From positions 682,001 through 746,000 of the forward strand of contig JBBELK010000540.1 of NCBI GenBank assembly GCA_037783545.1: 64,000 nt of DNA, given 5' to 3'. Of this stretch, positions 42,551-51,667 are shown one piece after another (the stretch's first letter is position 1; every line of letters starts with the position of its first letter). Source of the DNA: Henricia sp. BOLD:AAB3569. Taxonomy: Eukaryota; Echinodermata; Asteroidea; Spinulosida; Echinasteridae. Made by a program: the position numbers and the translations under genes. The notes under the pieces are model-generated. The model worked only from the letters and a program-made list of their open reading frames with translations, was not told the origin of the DNA and did not search any database.

Positions 42551-42623
42551 GGCCACGTGGCCTAATGGATAAGGCGTCCGACTTCGGATCGGAAGATTGA
42601 GGGTTCGAATCCCTTCGTGGTTG
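42551..42623 (+). tRNA. tRNA-Arg(TCG), unit 74, A2G
   Basis: Same change as unit 71. Confidence 0.88.
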
Positions 42624-42882
42624 TGCTATTTTGGTATTGGTTGGCATACCGTAACCGTACGCGAGTGGCCGCTGACTCTGTCTTCTGTCTTCTAAAGTCG
42701 ATCCGAGATGACCGCCGTCTCCAGAAGGACTTACTCATGTATCCATGTTATGAACAATGTTATAGCAGGCCTTTGTGTTTGTGCAGTCAAGTTTGTCTCA
42801 CAGGACAGTCTTCTTCAGCTAGCTCATGACAGACGATTGCAACTTTCAGCGCTGAGAGGTTGTCCAAAAGTGTGGCTTATGT

Positions 42883-42955
42883 GACTCGTTGGCGCAGTCG
42901 GCAGCGCGTCAGTCTCATAATCTGAAGGTCGTGAGTTCGAGCCTCACACGGGGCA
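42883..42955 (+). tRNA. tRNA-Met(CAT), unit 75, C2A
   Basis: Same change as unit 72. Confidence 0.77.
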
Positions 42956-43098
42956 GTCTCTGTCGTTTTGTAATGCTTCCTTTTTATATTATTGTTGTCT
43001 GCGTGAGGCTCAGGGTTTGGTAATGTCCTCATTTTAAACTGGAATGGCTCGTTTGGTTCCAACCATGCTGCCTGCGACCTGAAAGACAGCTTCACGTG

Positions 43099-43171
43099 GA
43101 CCACGTGGCCTAATGGATAAGGCGTCCGACTTCGGATCGGAAGATTGAGGGTTCGAATTCCTTCGTGGTTG
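43099..43171 (+). tRNA. tRNA-Arg(TCG), unit 75, C61T
   Basis: Same B-box change as unit 72. Confidence 0.77.
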
Positions 43172-43430
43172 TGCTATTTTGGTATTGGTTGGCATACCGT
43201 AACCATACGCGAGTGGCCGCTGACTCTGTCTTCTGTCTTCTAAAGTCGATCCGAGATGACCGCCGTCTCCAGAAGGACTTACTCATGTATCCATGTTATG
43301 AACAATGTTATAGCAGGCCTTTGTGTTTGTGCAGTCAAGTTTGTCTCACAGGACAGTCTTCTTCAGCTAGCTCATGACAGACGATTGCAACTTCCAGCGC
43401 TGAGAGGTTGTCCAAAAGTGTGGCTTATGT

Positions 43431-43503
43431 GCCTCGTTGGCGCAGTCGACAGCGCGTCAGTCTCATAATCTGAAGGTCGTGAGTTCGAGCCTCACACGGG
43501 GCA
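43431..43503 (+). tRNA. tRNA-Met(CAT), unit 76, G19A
   Basis: Same change as unit 73. Confidence 0.77.
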
Positions 43504-43646
43504 GTCTCTGTCGTTTTGTAATGCTTCCTTTTTATATTATTGTTGTCTGCGTGAGGCTCAGGGTTTGGTAATGTCCTCATTTTAAACTGGAATGGCTCGT
43601 TTGGTTCCAACCATGCTGCCTGCGACCTGAAAGACAGCTTCACGTG

Positions 43647-43719
43647 GACCACGTGGCCTAATGGTTAAGGCGTCCGACTTCGGATCGGAAGATTGAGGGT
43701 TCGAATCCCTTCGTGGTTG
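43647..43719 (+). tRNA. tRNA-Arg(TCG), unit 76, A20T
   Basis: Same change as unit 73. The downstream spacer has the 12 bp ATGTTAT-repeat deletion. Confidence 0.85.
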
Positions 43720-43966
43720 TGCTATTTTGGTATTGGTTGGCATACCGTAACCATACGCGAGTGGCCGCTGACTCTGTCTTCTGTCTTCTAAAGTCGATCC
43801 GAGATGACCGCCGTCTCCAGAAGGACTTACTCATGTATCCATGTTATAGCAGGCCTTTGTGTTTGTGCAGTCAAGTTTGTCTCACAGGACAGTCTTCTTC
43901 AGCTAGCTCATGACAGACGATTGCAACTTTCAGCGCTGAGAGGTTGTCCAAAAGTGTGGCTTATGT

Positions 43967-44039
43967 GCCTCGTTGGCGCAGTCGGCAGCGCGTCAGTCTC
44001 ATAATCTGAAGGTCGTGAGTTCGAGCCTCACACGGGGCA
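43967..44039 (+). tRNA. tRNA-Met(CAT), unit 77
   Basis: Same as copy at 55. Confidence 0.96.
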
Positions 44040-44182
44040 GTCTCTGTCGTTTTGTAATGCTTCCTTTTTATATTATTGTTGTCTGCGTGAGGCTCAGGGT
44101 TTGGTAATGTCCTCATTTTAAACTGGAATGGCTCGTTTGGTTCCAACCATGCTGCCTGCGACCTGAAAGACAGCTTCACGTG

Positions 44183-44255
44183 GACCACGTGGCCTAATGG
44201 ATAAGGCGTCCGACTTCGGATCGGAAGATTGAGGGTTCGAATCCCTTCGTGGTTG
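44183..44255 (+). tRNA. tRNA-Arg(TCG), unit 77
   Basis: Same as copy at 271. Confidence 0.96.
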
Positions 44256-44514
44256 TGCTATTTTGGTATTGGTTGGCATACCGTAACCATACGCGAGTGG
44301 CCGCTGACTCTGTCTTCTGTCTTCTAAAGTCGATCCGAGATGACCGCCGTCTCCAGAAGGACTTACTCATGTATCCATGTTATGAACAATGTTATAGCAG
44401 GCCTTTGTGTTTGTGCAGTCAAGTTTGTCTCACAGGACAGTCTTCTTCAGCTAGCTCATGACAGACGATTGCAACTTTCAGCGCTGAGAGGTTGTCCAAA
44501 AGTGTGGCTTATGT

Positions 44515-44587
44515 GCCTCGTTGGCGCAGTCGGCAGCGCGTCAGTCTCATAATCTGAAGGTCGTGAGTTCGAGCCTCACACGGGGCA
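44515..44587 (+). tRNA. tRNA-Met(CAT), unit 78
   Basis: Same as copy at 55. Confidence 0.96.
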
Positions 44588-44730
44588 GTCTCTGTCGTTT
44601 TGTAATGCTTCCTTTTTATATTATTGTTGTCTGCGTGAGGCTCAGGGTTTGGTAATGTCCTCATTTTAAACTGGAATGGCTCGTTTGGTTCCAACCATGC
44701 TGCCTGCGACCTGAAAGACAGCTTCACGTG

Positions 44731-44803
44731 GACCACGTGGCCTAATGGATAAGGCGTCCGACTTCGGATCGGAAGATTGAGGGTTCGAATCCCTTCGTGG
44801 TTG
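44731..44803 (+). tRNA. tRNA-Arg(TCG), unit 78
   Basis: Same as copy at 271. Confidence 0.96.
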
Positions 44804-45062
44804 TGCTATTTTGGTATTGGTTGGCATACCGTAACCATACGCGAGTGGCCGCTGACTCTGTCTTCTGTCTTCTAAAGTCGATCCGAGATGACCGCCGTCT
44901 CCAGAAGGACTTACTCATGTATCCATGTTATGAACAATGTTATAGCAGGCCTTTGTGTTTGTGCAGTCAAGTTTGTCTCACAGGACAGTCTTCTTCAGCT
45001 AGCTCATGACAGACGATTGCAACTTTCAGCGCTGAGAGGTTGTCCAAAAGTGTGGCTTATGT

Positions 45063-45135
45063 GCATCGTTGGCGCAGTCGGCAGCGCGTCAGTCTCATAA
45101 TCTGAAGGTCGTGAGTTCGAGCCTCACACGGGGCA
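45063..45135 (+). tRNA. tRNA-Met(CAT), unit 79, C3A
   Basis: Same change as unit 65. Confidence 0.78.
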
Positions 45136-45278
45136 GTCTCTGTCGTTTTGTAATGCTTCCTTTTTATATTATTGTTGTCTGCGTGAGGCTCAGGGTTTGG
45201 TAATGTCCTCATTTTAAACTGGAATGGCTCGTTTGGTTCCAACCATGCTGCCTGCGACCTGAAAGACAGCTTCACGTG

Positions 45279-45351
45279 GACCACTTGGCCTAATGGATAA
45301 GGCGTCCGACTTCGGATCGGAAGATTGAGGGTTCAAATCCCTTCGTGGTTG
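45279..45351 (+). tRNA. tRNA-Arg(TCG), unit 79, G7T and G57A
   Basis: Same changes as unit 65. Confidence 0.8.
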
Positions 45352-45610
45352 TGCTATTTTGGTATTGGTTGGCATACCGTAACCATACGCGAGTGGCCGC
45401 TGACTCTGTCTTCTGTCTTCTAAAGTCGATCCGAGATGACCGCCGTCTCCAGAAGGACTTACTCATGTATCCATGTTATGAACAATGTTATAGCAGGCCT
45501 TTGTGTTTGTGCAGTCAAGTTTGTCTCACAGGACAGTCTTCTTCAGCTAGCTCATGACAGACGATTGCAACTTTCAGCGCTGAGAGGTTGTCCAAAAATG
45601 TGGCTTATGT

Positions 45611-45683
45611 GCCTCGTTGGCGCAGTCGGCAGCGCGTCAGTCTCATAATCTGAAGGTCGTGAGTTCGAGCCTCACACGGGGCA
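45611..45683 (+). tRNA. tRNA-Met(CAT), unit 80
   Basis: Same as copy at 55. Confidence 0.96.
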
Positions 45684-45826
45684 GTCTCTGTCGTTTTGTA
45701 ATGCTTCCTTTTTATATTATTGTTGTCTGCGTGAGGCTCAGGGTTTGGTAATGTCCTCATTTTAAACTGGAATGGCTCGTTTGGTTCCAACCATGCTGCC
45801 TGCGACCTGAAAGACAGCTTCACGTG

Positions 45827-45899
45827 GACCACGTGGCCTAATGGATAAGGCGTCCGACTTCGGATCGGAAGATTGAGGGTTCGAATCCCTTCGTGGTTG
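45827..45899 (+). tRNA. tRNA-Arg(TCG), unit 80
   Basis: Same as copy at 271. Confidence 0.96.
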
Positions 45900-46158
45900 T
45901 GCTATTTTGGTATTGGTTGGCATACCGTAACCATACGCGAGTGGCCGCTGACTCTGTCTTCTGTCTTCTAAAGTCGATCCGAGATGACCGCCGTCTCCAG
46001 AAGGACTTACTCATGTATCCATGTTATGAACAATGTTATAGCAGGCCTTTGTGTTTGTGCAGTCAAGTTTGTCTCACAGGACAGTCTTCTTCAGCTAGCT
46101 CATGACAGACGATTGCAACTTTCAGCGCTGAGAGGTTGTCCAAAAGTGTGGCTTATGT

Positions 46159-46231
46159 GCCTCGTTGGCGCAGTCTGCAGCGCGTCAGTCTCATAATCTG
46201 AAGGTCGTGAGTTCGAGCCTCACACGGGGCA
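46159..46231 (+). tRNA. tRNA-Met(CAT), unit 81, G18T
   Basis: Same change as unit 69. Confidence 0.75.
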
Positions 46232-46374
46232 GTCTCTGTCGTTTTGTAATGCTTCCTTTTTATATTATTGTTGTCTGCGTGAGGCTCAGGGTTTGGTAAT
46301 GTCCTCATTTTAAACTGGAATGGCTCGTTTGGTTCCAACCATGCTGCCTGCGACCTGAAAGACAGCTTCACGTG

Positions 46375-46447
46375 GACCACGTGGCCTAATGGATAAGGCG
46401 TCCGACTTCGGATCGGAAGATTGAGGGTTCGAATCCCTTCGTGGTTG
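46375..46447 (+). tRNA. tRNA-Arg(TCG), unit 81
   Basis: Same as copy at 271. Confidence 0.96.
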
Positions 46448-46706
46448 TGCTATTTTGGTATTGGTTGGCATACCGTAACCATACGCGAGTGGCCGCTGAC
46501 TCTGTCTTCTGTCTTCTAAAGTCGATCCGAGATGACCGCCGTCTCCAGAAGGACTTACTCATGTATCCATGTTATGAACAATGTTATAGCAGGCCTTTGT
46601 GTTTGTGCAGTCAAGTTTGTCTCACAGGACAGTCTTCTTCAGCTAGCTCATGACAGACGATTGCAACTTTCAGCGCTGAGAGGTTGTCCAAAAGTGTGGC
46701 TTATGT

Positions 46707-46779
46707 GCCTCGTTGGCGCAGTCGGCAGCGCGTCAGTCTCATAATCTGAAGGTCGTGAGTTCGAGCCTCACACGGGGCA
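46707..46779 (+). tRNA. tRNA-Met(CAT), unit 82
   Basis: Same as copy at 55. Confidence 0.96.
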
Positions 46780-46922
46780 GTCTCTGTCGTTTTGTAATGC
46801 TTCCTTTTTATATTATTGTTGTCTGCCTGAGGCTCAGGGTTTGGTAATGTCCTCATTTTAAACTGGAATGGCTCGTTTGGTTCCAACCATGCTGCCTGCG
46901 ACCTGAAAGACAGCTTCACGTG

Positions 46923-46995
46923 GACCACGTGGCCTAATGGATAAGGCGTCCGACTTCGGATCGGAAGATTGAGGGTTCGAATCCCTTCGTAGTTG
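46923..46995 (+). tRNA. tRNA-Arg(TCG), unit 82, G69A
   Basis: Same change as unit 70. Confidence 0.8.
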
Positions 46996-47254
46996 TGCTA
47001 TTTTGGTATTGGTTGGCATACCGTAACCATACGCGAGTGGCCGCTGACTCTGTCTTCTGTCTTCTAAAGTCGATCCGAGATGACCGCCGTCTCCAGAAGG
47101 ACTTACTCATGTATCCATGTTATGAACAATGTTATAGCAGGCCTTTGTGTTTGTGCAGTCAAGTTTGTCTCACAGGACAGTCTTCTTCAGCTAGCTCATG
47201 ACAGACGATTGCAACTTTCAGCGCTGAGAGGTTGTCCAAAAGTGTGGCTCATGT

Positions 47255-47327
47255 GCCTCGTTGGCGCAGTCGGCAGCGCGTCAGTCTCATAATCTGAAGG
47301 TCGTGAGTTCGAGCCTCACACGGGGCA
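47255..47327 (+). tRNA. tRNA-Met(CAT), unit 83
   Basis: Same as copy at 55. Confidence 0.96.
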
Positions 47328-47470
47328 GTCTCTGTCGTTTTGTAATGCTTCCTTTTTATATTATTGTTGTCTGCGTGAGGCTCAGGGTTTGGTAATGTCC
47401 TCATTTTAAACTGGAATGGCTCGTTTGGTTCCAACCATGCTGCCTGCGACCTGAAAGACAGCTTCACGTG

Positions 47471-47543
47471 GGCCACGTGGCCTAATGGATAAGGCGTCCG
47501 ACTTCGGATCGGAAGATTGAGGGTTCGAATCCCTTCGTGGTTG
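47471..47543 (+). tRNA. tRNA-Arg(TCG), unit 83, A2G
   Basis: Same change as unit 71. Confidence 0.88.
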
Positions 47544-47802
47544 TGCTATTTTGGTATTGGTTGGCATACCGTAACCGTACGCGAGTGGCCGCTGACTCTG
47601 TCTTCTGTCTTCTAAAGTCGATCCGAGATGACCGCCGTCTCCAGAAGGACTTACTCATGTATCCATGTTATGAACAATGTTATAGCAGGCCTTTGTGTTT
47701 GTGCAGTCAAGTTTGTCTCACAGGACAGTCTTCTTCAGCTAGCTCATGACAGACGATTGCAACTTTCAGCGCTGAGAGGTTGTCCAAAAGTGTGGCTTAT
47801 GT

Positions 47803-47875
47803 GACTCGTTGGCGCAGTCGGCAGCGCGTCAGTCTCATAATCTGAAGGTCGTGAGTTCGAGCCTCACACGGGGCA
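47803..47875 (+). tRNA. tRNA-Met(CAT), unit 84, C2A
   Basis: Same change as unit 72. Confidence 0.77.
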
Positions 47876-48018
47876 GTCTCTGTCGTTTTGTAATGCTTCC
47901 TTTTTATATTATTGTTGTCTGCGTGAGGCTCAGGGTTTGGTAATGTCCTCATTTTAAACTGGAATGGCTCGTTTGGTTCCAACCATGCTGCCTGCGACCT
48001 GAAAGACAGCTTCACGTG

Positions 48019-48091
48019 GACCACGTGGCCTAATGGATAAGGCGTCCGACTTCGGATCGGAAGATTGAGGGTTCGAATTCCTTCGTGGTTG
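48019..48091 (+). tRNA. tRNA-Arg(TCG), unit 84, C61T
   Basis: Same B-box change as unit 72. Confidence 0.77.
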
Positions 48092-48350
48092 TGCTATTTT
48101 GGTATTGGTTGGCATACCGTAACCATACGCGAGTGGCCGCTGACTCTGTCTTCTGTCTTCTAAAGTCGATCCGAGATGACCGCCGTCTCCAGAAGGACTT
48201 ACTCATGTATCCATGTTATGAACAATGTTATAGCAGGCCTTTGTGTTTGTGCAGTCAAGTTTGTCTCACAGGACAGTCTTCTTCAGCTAGCTCATGACAG
48301 ACGATTGCAACTTCCAGCGCTGAGAGGTTGTCCAAAAGTGTGGCTTATGT

Positions 48351-48423
48351 GCCTCGTTGGCGCAGTCGACAGCGCGTCAGTCTCATAATCTGAAGGTCGT
48401 GAGTTCGAGCCTCACACGGGGCA
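48351..48423 (+). tRNA. tRNA-Met(CAT), unit 85, G19A
   Basis: Same change as unit 73. Confidence 0.77.
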
Positions 48424-48566
48424 GTCTCTGTCGTTTTGTAATGCTTCCTTTTTATATTATTGTTGTCTGCGTGAGGCTCAGGGTTTGGTAATGTCCTCAT
48501 TTTAAACTGGAATGGCTCGTTTGGTTCCAACCATGCTGCCTGCGACCTGAAAGACAGCTTCACGTG

Positions 48567-48639
48567 GACCACGTGGCCTAATGGATAAGGCGTCCGACTT
48601 CGGATCGGAAGATTGAGGGTTCGAATCCCTTCGTGGTTG
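48567..48639 (+). tRNA. tRNA-Arg(TCG), unit 85
   Basis: Same as copy at 271, unlike the A20T copies in the sister blocks (units 73, 76). The 12 bp spacer deletion follows. Confidence 0.96.
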
Positions 48640-48886
48640 TGCTATTTTGGTATTGGTTGGCATACCGTAACCATACGCGAGTGGCCGCTGACTCTGTCTT
48701 CTGTCTTCTAAAGTCGATCCGAGATGACCGCCGTCTCCAGAAGGACTTACTCATGTATCCATGTTATAGCAGGCCTTTGTGTTTGTGCAGTCAAGTTTGT
48801 CTCACAGGACAGTCTTCTTCAGCTAGCTCATGACAGACGATTGCAACTTTCAGCGCTGAGAGGTTGTCCAAAAGTGTGGCTTATGT

Positions 48887-48959
48887 GCCTCGTTGGCGCA
48901 GTCGGCAGCGCGTCAGTCTCATAATCTGAAGGTCGTGAGTTCGAGCCTCACACGGGGCA
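48887..48959 (+). tRNA. tRNA-Met(CAT), unit 86
   Basis: Same as copy at 55. Confidence 0.96.
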
Positions 48960-49102
48960 GTCTCTGTCGTTTTGTAATGCTTCCTTTTTATATTATTGTT
49001 GTCTGCGTGAGGCTCAGGGTTTGGTAATGTCCTCATTTTAAACTGGAATGGCTCGTTTGGTTCCAACCATGCTGCCTGCGACCTGAAAGACAGCTTCACG
49101 TG

Positions 49103-49175
49103 GACCACGTGGCCTAATGGATAAGGCGTCCGACTTCGGATCGGAAGATTGAGGGTTCGAATCCCTTCGTGGTTG
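49103..49175 (+). tRNA. tRNA-Arg(TCG), unit 86
   Basis: Same as copy at 271. Confidence 0.96.
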
Positions 49176-49434
49176 TGCTATTTTGGTATTGGTTGGCATA
49201 CCGTAACCATACGCGAGTGGCCGCTGACTCTGTCTTCTGTCTTCTAAAGTCGATCCGAGATGACCGCCGTCTCCAGAAGGACTTACTCATGTATCCATGT
49301 TATGAACAATGTTATAGCAGGCCTTTGTGTTTGTGCAGTCAAGTTTGTCTCACAGGACAGTCTTCTTCAGCTAGCTCATGACAGACGATTGCAACTTTCA
49401 GCGCTGAGAGGTTGTCCAAAAGTGTGGCTTATGT

Positions 49435-49507
49435 GCCTCGTTGGCGCAGTCGGCAGCGCGTCAGTCTCATAATCTGAAGGTCGTGAGTTCGAGCCTCACA
49501 CGGGGCA
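49435..49507 (+). tRNA. tRNA-Met(CAT), unit 87
   Basis: Same as copy at 55. Confidence 0.96.
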
Positions 49508-49650
49508 GTCTCTGTCGTTTTGTAATGCTTCCTTTTTATATTATTGTTGTCTGCGTGAGGCTCAGGGTTTGGTAATGTCCTCATTTTAAACTGGAATGGC
49601 TCGTTTGGTTCCAACCATGCTGCCTGCGACCTGAAAGACAGCTTCACGTG

Positions 49651-49723
49651 GACCACGTGGCCTAATGGATAAGGCGTCCGACTTCGGATCGGAAGATTGA
49701 GGGTTCGAATCCCTTCGTGGTTG
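49651..49723 (+). tRNA. tRNA-Arg(TCG), unit 87
   Basis: Same as copy at 271. The next spacer is interrupted at 49827/49828. Confidence 0.96.
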
Positions 49724-49827
49724 TGCTATTTTGGTATTGGTTGGCATACCGTAACCATACGCGAGTGGCCGCTGACTCTGTCTTCTGTCTTCTAAAGTCG
49801 ATCCGAGATGACCGCCGTCTCCAGAAG

Positions 49828-49970
49828 TGGAATTTCTTTTCGTTTTAGAACGACAGGTGCCAGTGTATACACACTGAACACAATAGAATTACATAACAAC
49901 TGGCTATATAAACGCCACGTTTGCTTCAGTAGCTCACTCTCGGTCAACCGTGTCAACTTTGCAGTACAAT
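49828..49970 (+). repeat. split direct repeat A1
   Basis: Begins TGGAATTTC directly after the tRNA-array sequence AGAAG and ends GCAGTACAAT. It carries a TATA box and initiator. The same 143 bp recurs at 51116. Confidence 0.88.
49905..49940 (+). promoter_or_regulatory. TATA box plus initiator in A1
   Basis: TATATAAA at 49905-49912 and an initiator-type TCACTCT at 49934-49940, whose A (49936) lies 31 bp downstream of the TATA start, the usual spacing. The ATG at 49969 follows 33 bp later. The same promoter is present in A2. Confidence 0.55.
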
Positions 49971-50273
49971 GATTCTACACACGTCTTCACGCACCGCATC
50001 GAACATTTCCCTCGAACCGGGCGTCGGCGGTCTGGAGTCCGGTACCAGCAGTGATCAGATACTGAACAGCAGCACAAGCACTGCGAGAAGCTTCTTTCGC
50101 TTGTCGAGTCGGCCATTCAGAACATTGACAGCCTTGACATCGACTCGGCCAAGACCGACTGGAACGCCGCCGTGAAGTCCATCAAGGAACGTCAAAAGCT
50201 CATACGACTTGCTGACCGTTCTGATCTCGGCTGGGGAGTTGTGAAAGAGTACATCGCAGAAACGTCTAATTGA
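49969..50273 (+). pseudogene. frameshifted gag-like coding remnant
   Basis: The ATG at 49969 lies at the A1 boundary and opens a Ser/Gly-rich frame (MILHTSSRTASNIS...). Near 50055-50085 the coding-like frame shifts: from 50055 to the TGA at 50271-50273 another frame reads a charged helical protein (EKLLSLVESAIQNIDSLD..., then KLIRLADRSDLGWGVVKEY). GC-rich third positions there contrast with the AT-rich surroundings. From memory the last block resembles predicted N-terminal proteins of invertebrate retroelements, but this is unconfirmed. The start just after the promoter repeat suits the first frame of the element. The frame break makes it a relic. Confidence 0.5.
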
Positions 50274-50290
50274 GGCGGCATAGACATTTG

Positions 50291-50440
50291 CGTCCACCCA
50301 GTCGTATGGTACTGAGTTTATAACACATTTTATTCGATCGTTTGGTATCAAATTCGATTTGAGGGACAGCGGATTTTTTGTCCGTCCAATATTTGGCATC
50401 GAGCACATCGTTCAAAGTTTAATCTCACAACGCTTAATTG
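50291..50440 (+). repeat. 150 bp direct repeat, copy 1
   Basis: First of two adjacent 150 bp copies (CGTCCACCCAGTCG start). Differs from copy 2 at two positions that I can see. Function unknown; the short open frames through it are not credible genes. Confidence 0.88.
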
Positions 50441-50590
50441 CGTCCACCCAGTCGTATGGTACTGAGTTTATAACGCATTTTATTCGATCGTTTGGTATCG
50501 AATTCGATTTGAGGGACAGCGGATTTTTTGTCCGTCCAATATTTGGCATCGAGCACATCGTTCAAAGTTTAATCTCACAACGCTTAATTG
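50441..50590 (+). repeat. 150 bp direct repeat, copy 2
   Basis: Immediately follows copy 1. It is followed by a further 70 bp (GATCTTTCCACACCGG...) also found after copy 3. Confidence 0.88.
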
Positions 50591-50690
50591 TTGATCTTTC
50601 CACACCGGAACTGGCAATCGTAATTTGTTATTTAATACATTTTTACTTTTGTTGTTTTTTCCGCGTTCCGCGCGCACCGAAGGCCAATAA

Positions 50691-50955
50691 ACGTCTATTT
50701 GAGGCGGCATAGACATTTGCGTATACCCAGTCGTATGGCACTGAGTTTTTAACACATTTTATTCGATCGTTTGGTATCGAATTCGATTTGAGGGACAGCG
50801 GATTTTTTGTCCGTCCAATATTTAGCATCGAGCACATCGTTCAAAGTTTAATCTCACAATGCTTAATTGTTGATCTTTCCACACCGGAACTGGCAATCGT
50901 AATTTGTTATTTAATACCTTTTTACCTTTGTTGTTTTTTGTTTCCCCTTTGCCCT
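50691..50955 (+). repeat. larger direct repeat containing 150 bp copy 3
   Basis: Repeats 50262-50290 (GAGGCGGCATAGACATTTGCG), then a third diverged copy of the 150 bp repeat at about 50720-50869, then the 50591-50660 tail. The element interior therefore holds a tandem duplication of about 430 bp, with an extra 150 bp expansion in the first copy. AATAAA at 50686-50691 could be a polyadenylation signal. Confidence 0.8.
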
Positions 50956-50979
50956 TTCTTTTGCGACTTTCTATAGACT

Positions 50980-51115
50980 ACAGCAAGGTTCACACAACGA
51001 CCTAGCCACTGTTCACCATTGGAAACATTTGACCTGTTTTTGTCCTTTTCTTGTCTCACATGAGGTATAAATAGAAAAGAAATGAATTTTCTGACGGAAG
51101 TATGGAGGAAGAAAG
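50980..51115 (+). repeat. split direct repeat B1
   Basis: Begins ACAGCAAGGTTC and ends GGAGGAAGAAAG, fused directly to A2. Contains TATAAATAG at 51066-51074. Same as B2 by eye. Confidence 0.88.
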
Positions 51116-51258
51116 TGGAATTTCTTTTCGTTTTAGAACGACAGGTGCCAGTGTATACACACTGAACACAATAGAATTACATAACAACTGGCTATATAAA
51201 CGCCACGTTTGCTTCAGTAGCTCACTCTCGGTCAACCGTGTCAACTTTGCAGTACAAT
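51116..51258 (+). repeat. split direct repeat A2
   Basis: Same 143 bp as A1 by eye. The B1/A2 joint GAAAG-TGGAATT is what a circular form of the element would have at its closed ends. Confidence 0.88.
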
Positions 51259-51667
51259 CCCGCCCACCCCATTTTCCCACTTCAATCAGAATTCGGACCT
51301 GGGGAGTGCACCCCTGTCGAGTGCCCTGGATGCACCCACGTTTCCTCCAATGGCTGGGGGTTTTTCGTGGCCACCGAGCGCCAGCACACATTGCTGGTCC
51401 GACACTCGACCCGAATTCAGTTTCAGTTCCGAGACACTTTATTGTCGAGACCTAGATACTGTGAACTTTCTTATTGTTTACAGCTCGCAATTCATACATC
51501 CAACTTGGTTCAGATGCTAGTTTGATAGCCTCTAAATCGATAGGCCTTTAACACGGCTTACACCAGACGTGTATAATTATTGTTTTCAACCACATTTGAA
51601 GGACATTACATTTGTGCATATAATTTGATCCTAATCAAGCTGATTAGCGGAGTTTAAAATAAATCGA
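51259..51667 (+). other. element body 2, no recognisable gene
   Basis: 409 bp between A2 and B2. The first 200 bp are GC-rich with short open frames on both strands. On the + strand one contains a Cys/His cluster (ECTPVECPGCTH) that I cannot assign. The rest is AT-rich, with AATAAA at 51658-51663 just before B2, a possible 3' end signal. Confidence 0.6.

Larger units (their letters stand above)
24610..49827 (+). repeat. tandem tRNA-Met/tRNA-Arg array, segment 2 (units 41-87)
   Basis: This continues segment 1 in phase after the 22044-24609 insertion. It begins with the 3' part of the split tRNA-Arg, then has 46 Met/Arg units. Length variants are a 137 bp loss at 37008/37009 that removes most of one tRNA-Met, and 12 bp losses in the Arg-to-Met spacer near 43847 and 48767. 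Each 12 bp loss collapses a direct repeat of ATGTTAT. This segment has the highest density of tRNA point variants, and many recur in two or three copies at fixed multiples of the unit. It ends in the spacer at CCAGAAG, where the second element is inserted. Confidence 0.97.

Noticed and set aside
50359..50976. Open frames of 60-117 codons through the 150 bp repeats
   Set aside because: They exist on both strands, follow the repeat period, and have no coding signature or known domain.
51238..51525. Zinc-knuckle-like frame with ECTPVECPGCTH
   Set aside because: Cys/His spacing does not match CCHC (Cx2Cx4Hx4C) or another family that I know, and the frame starts at GTG inside repeat A2.
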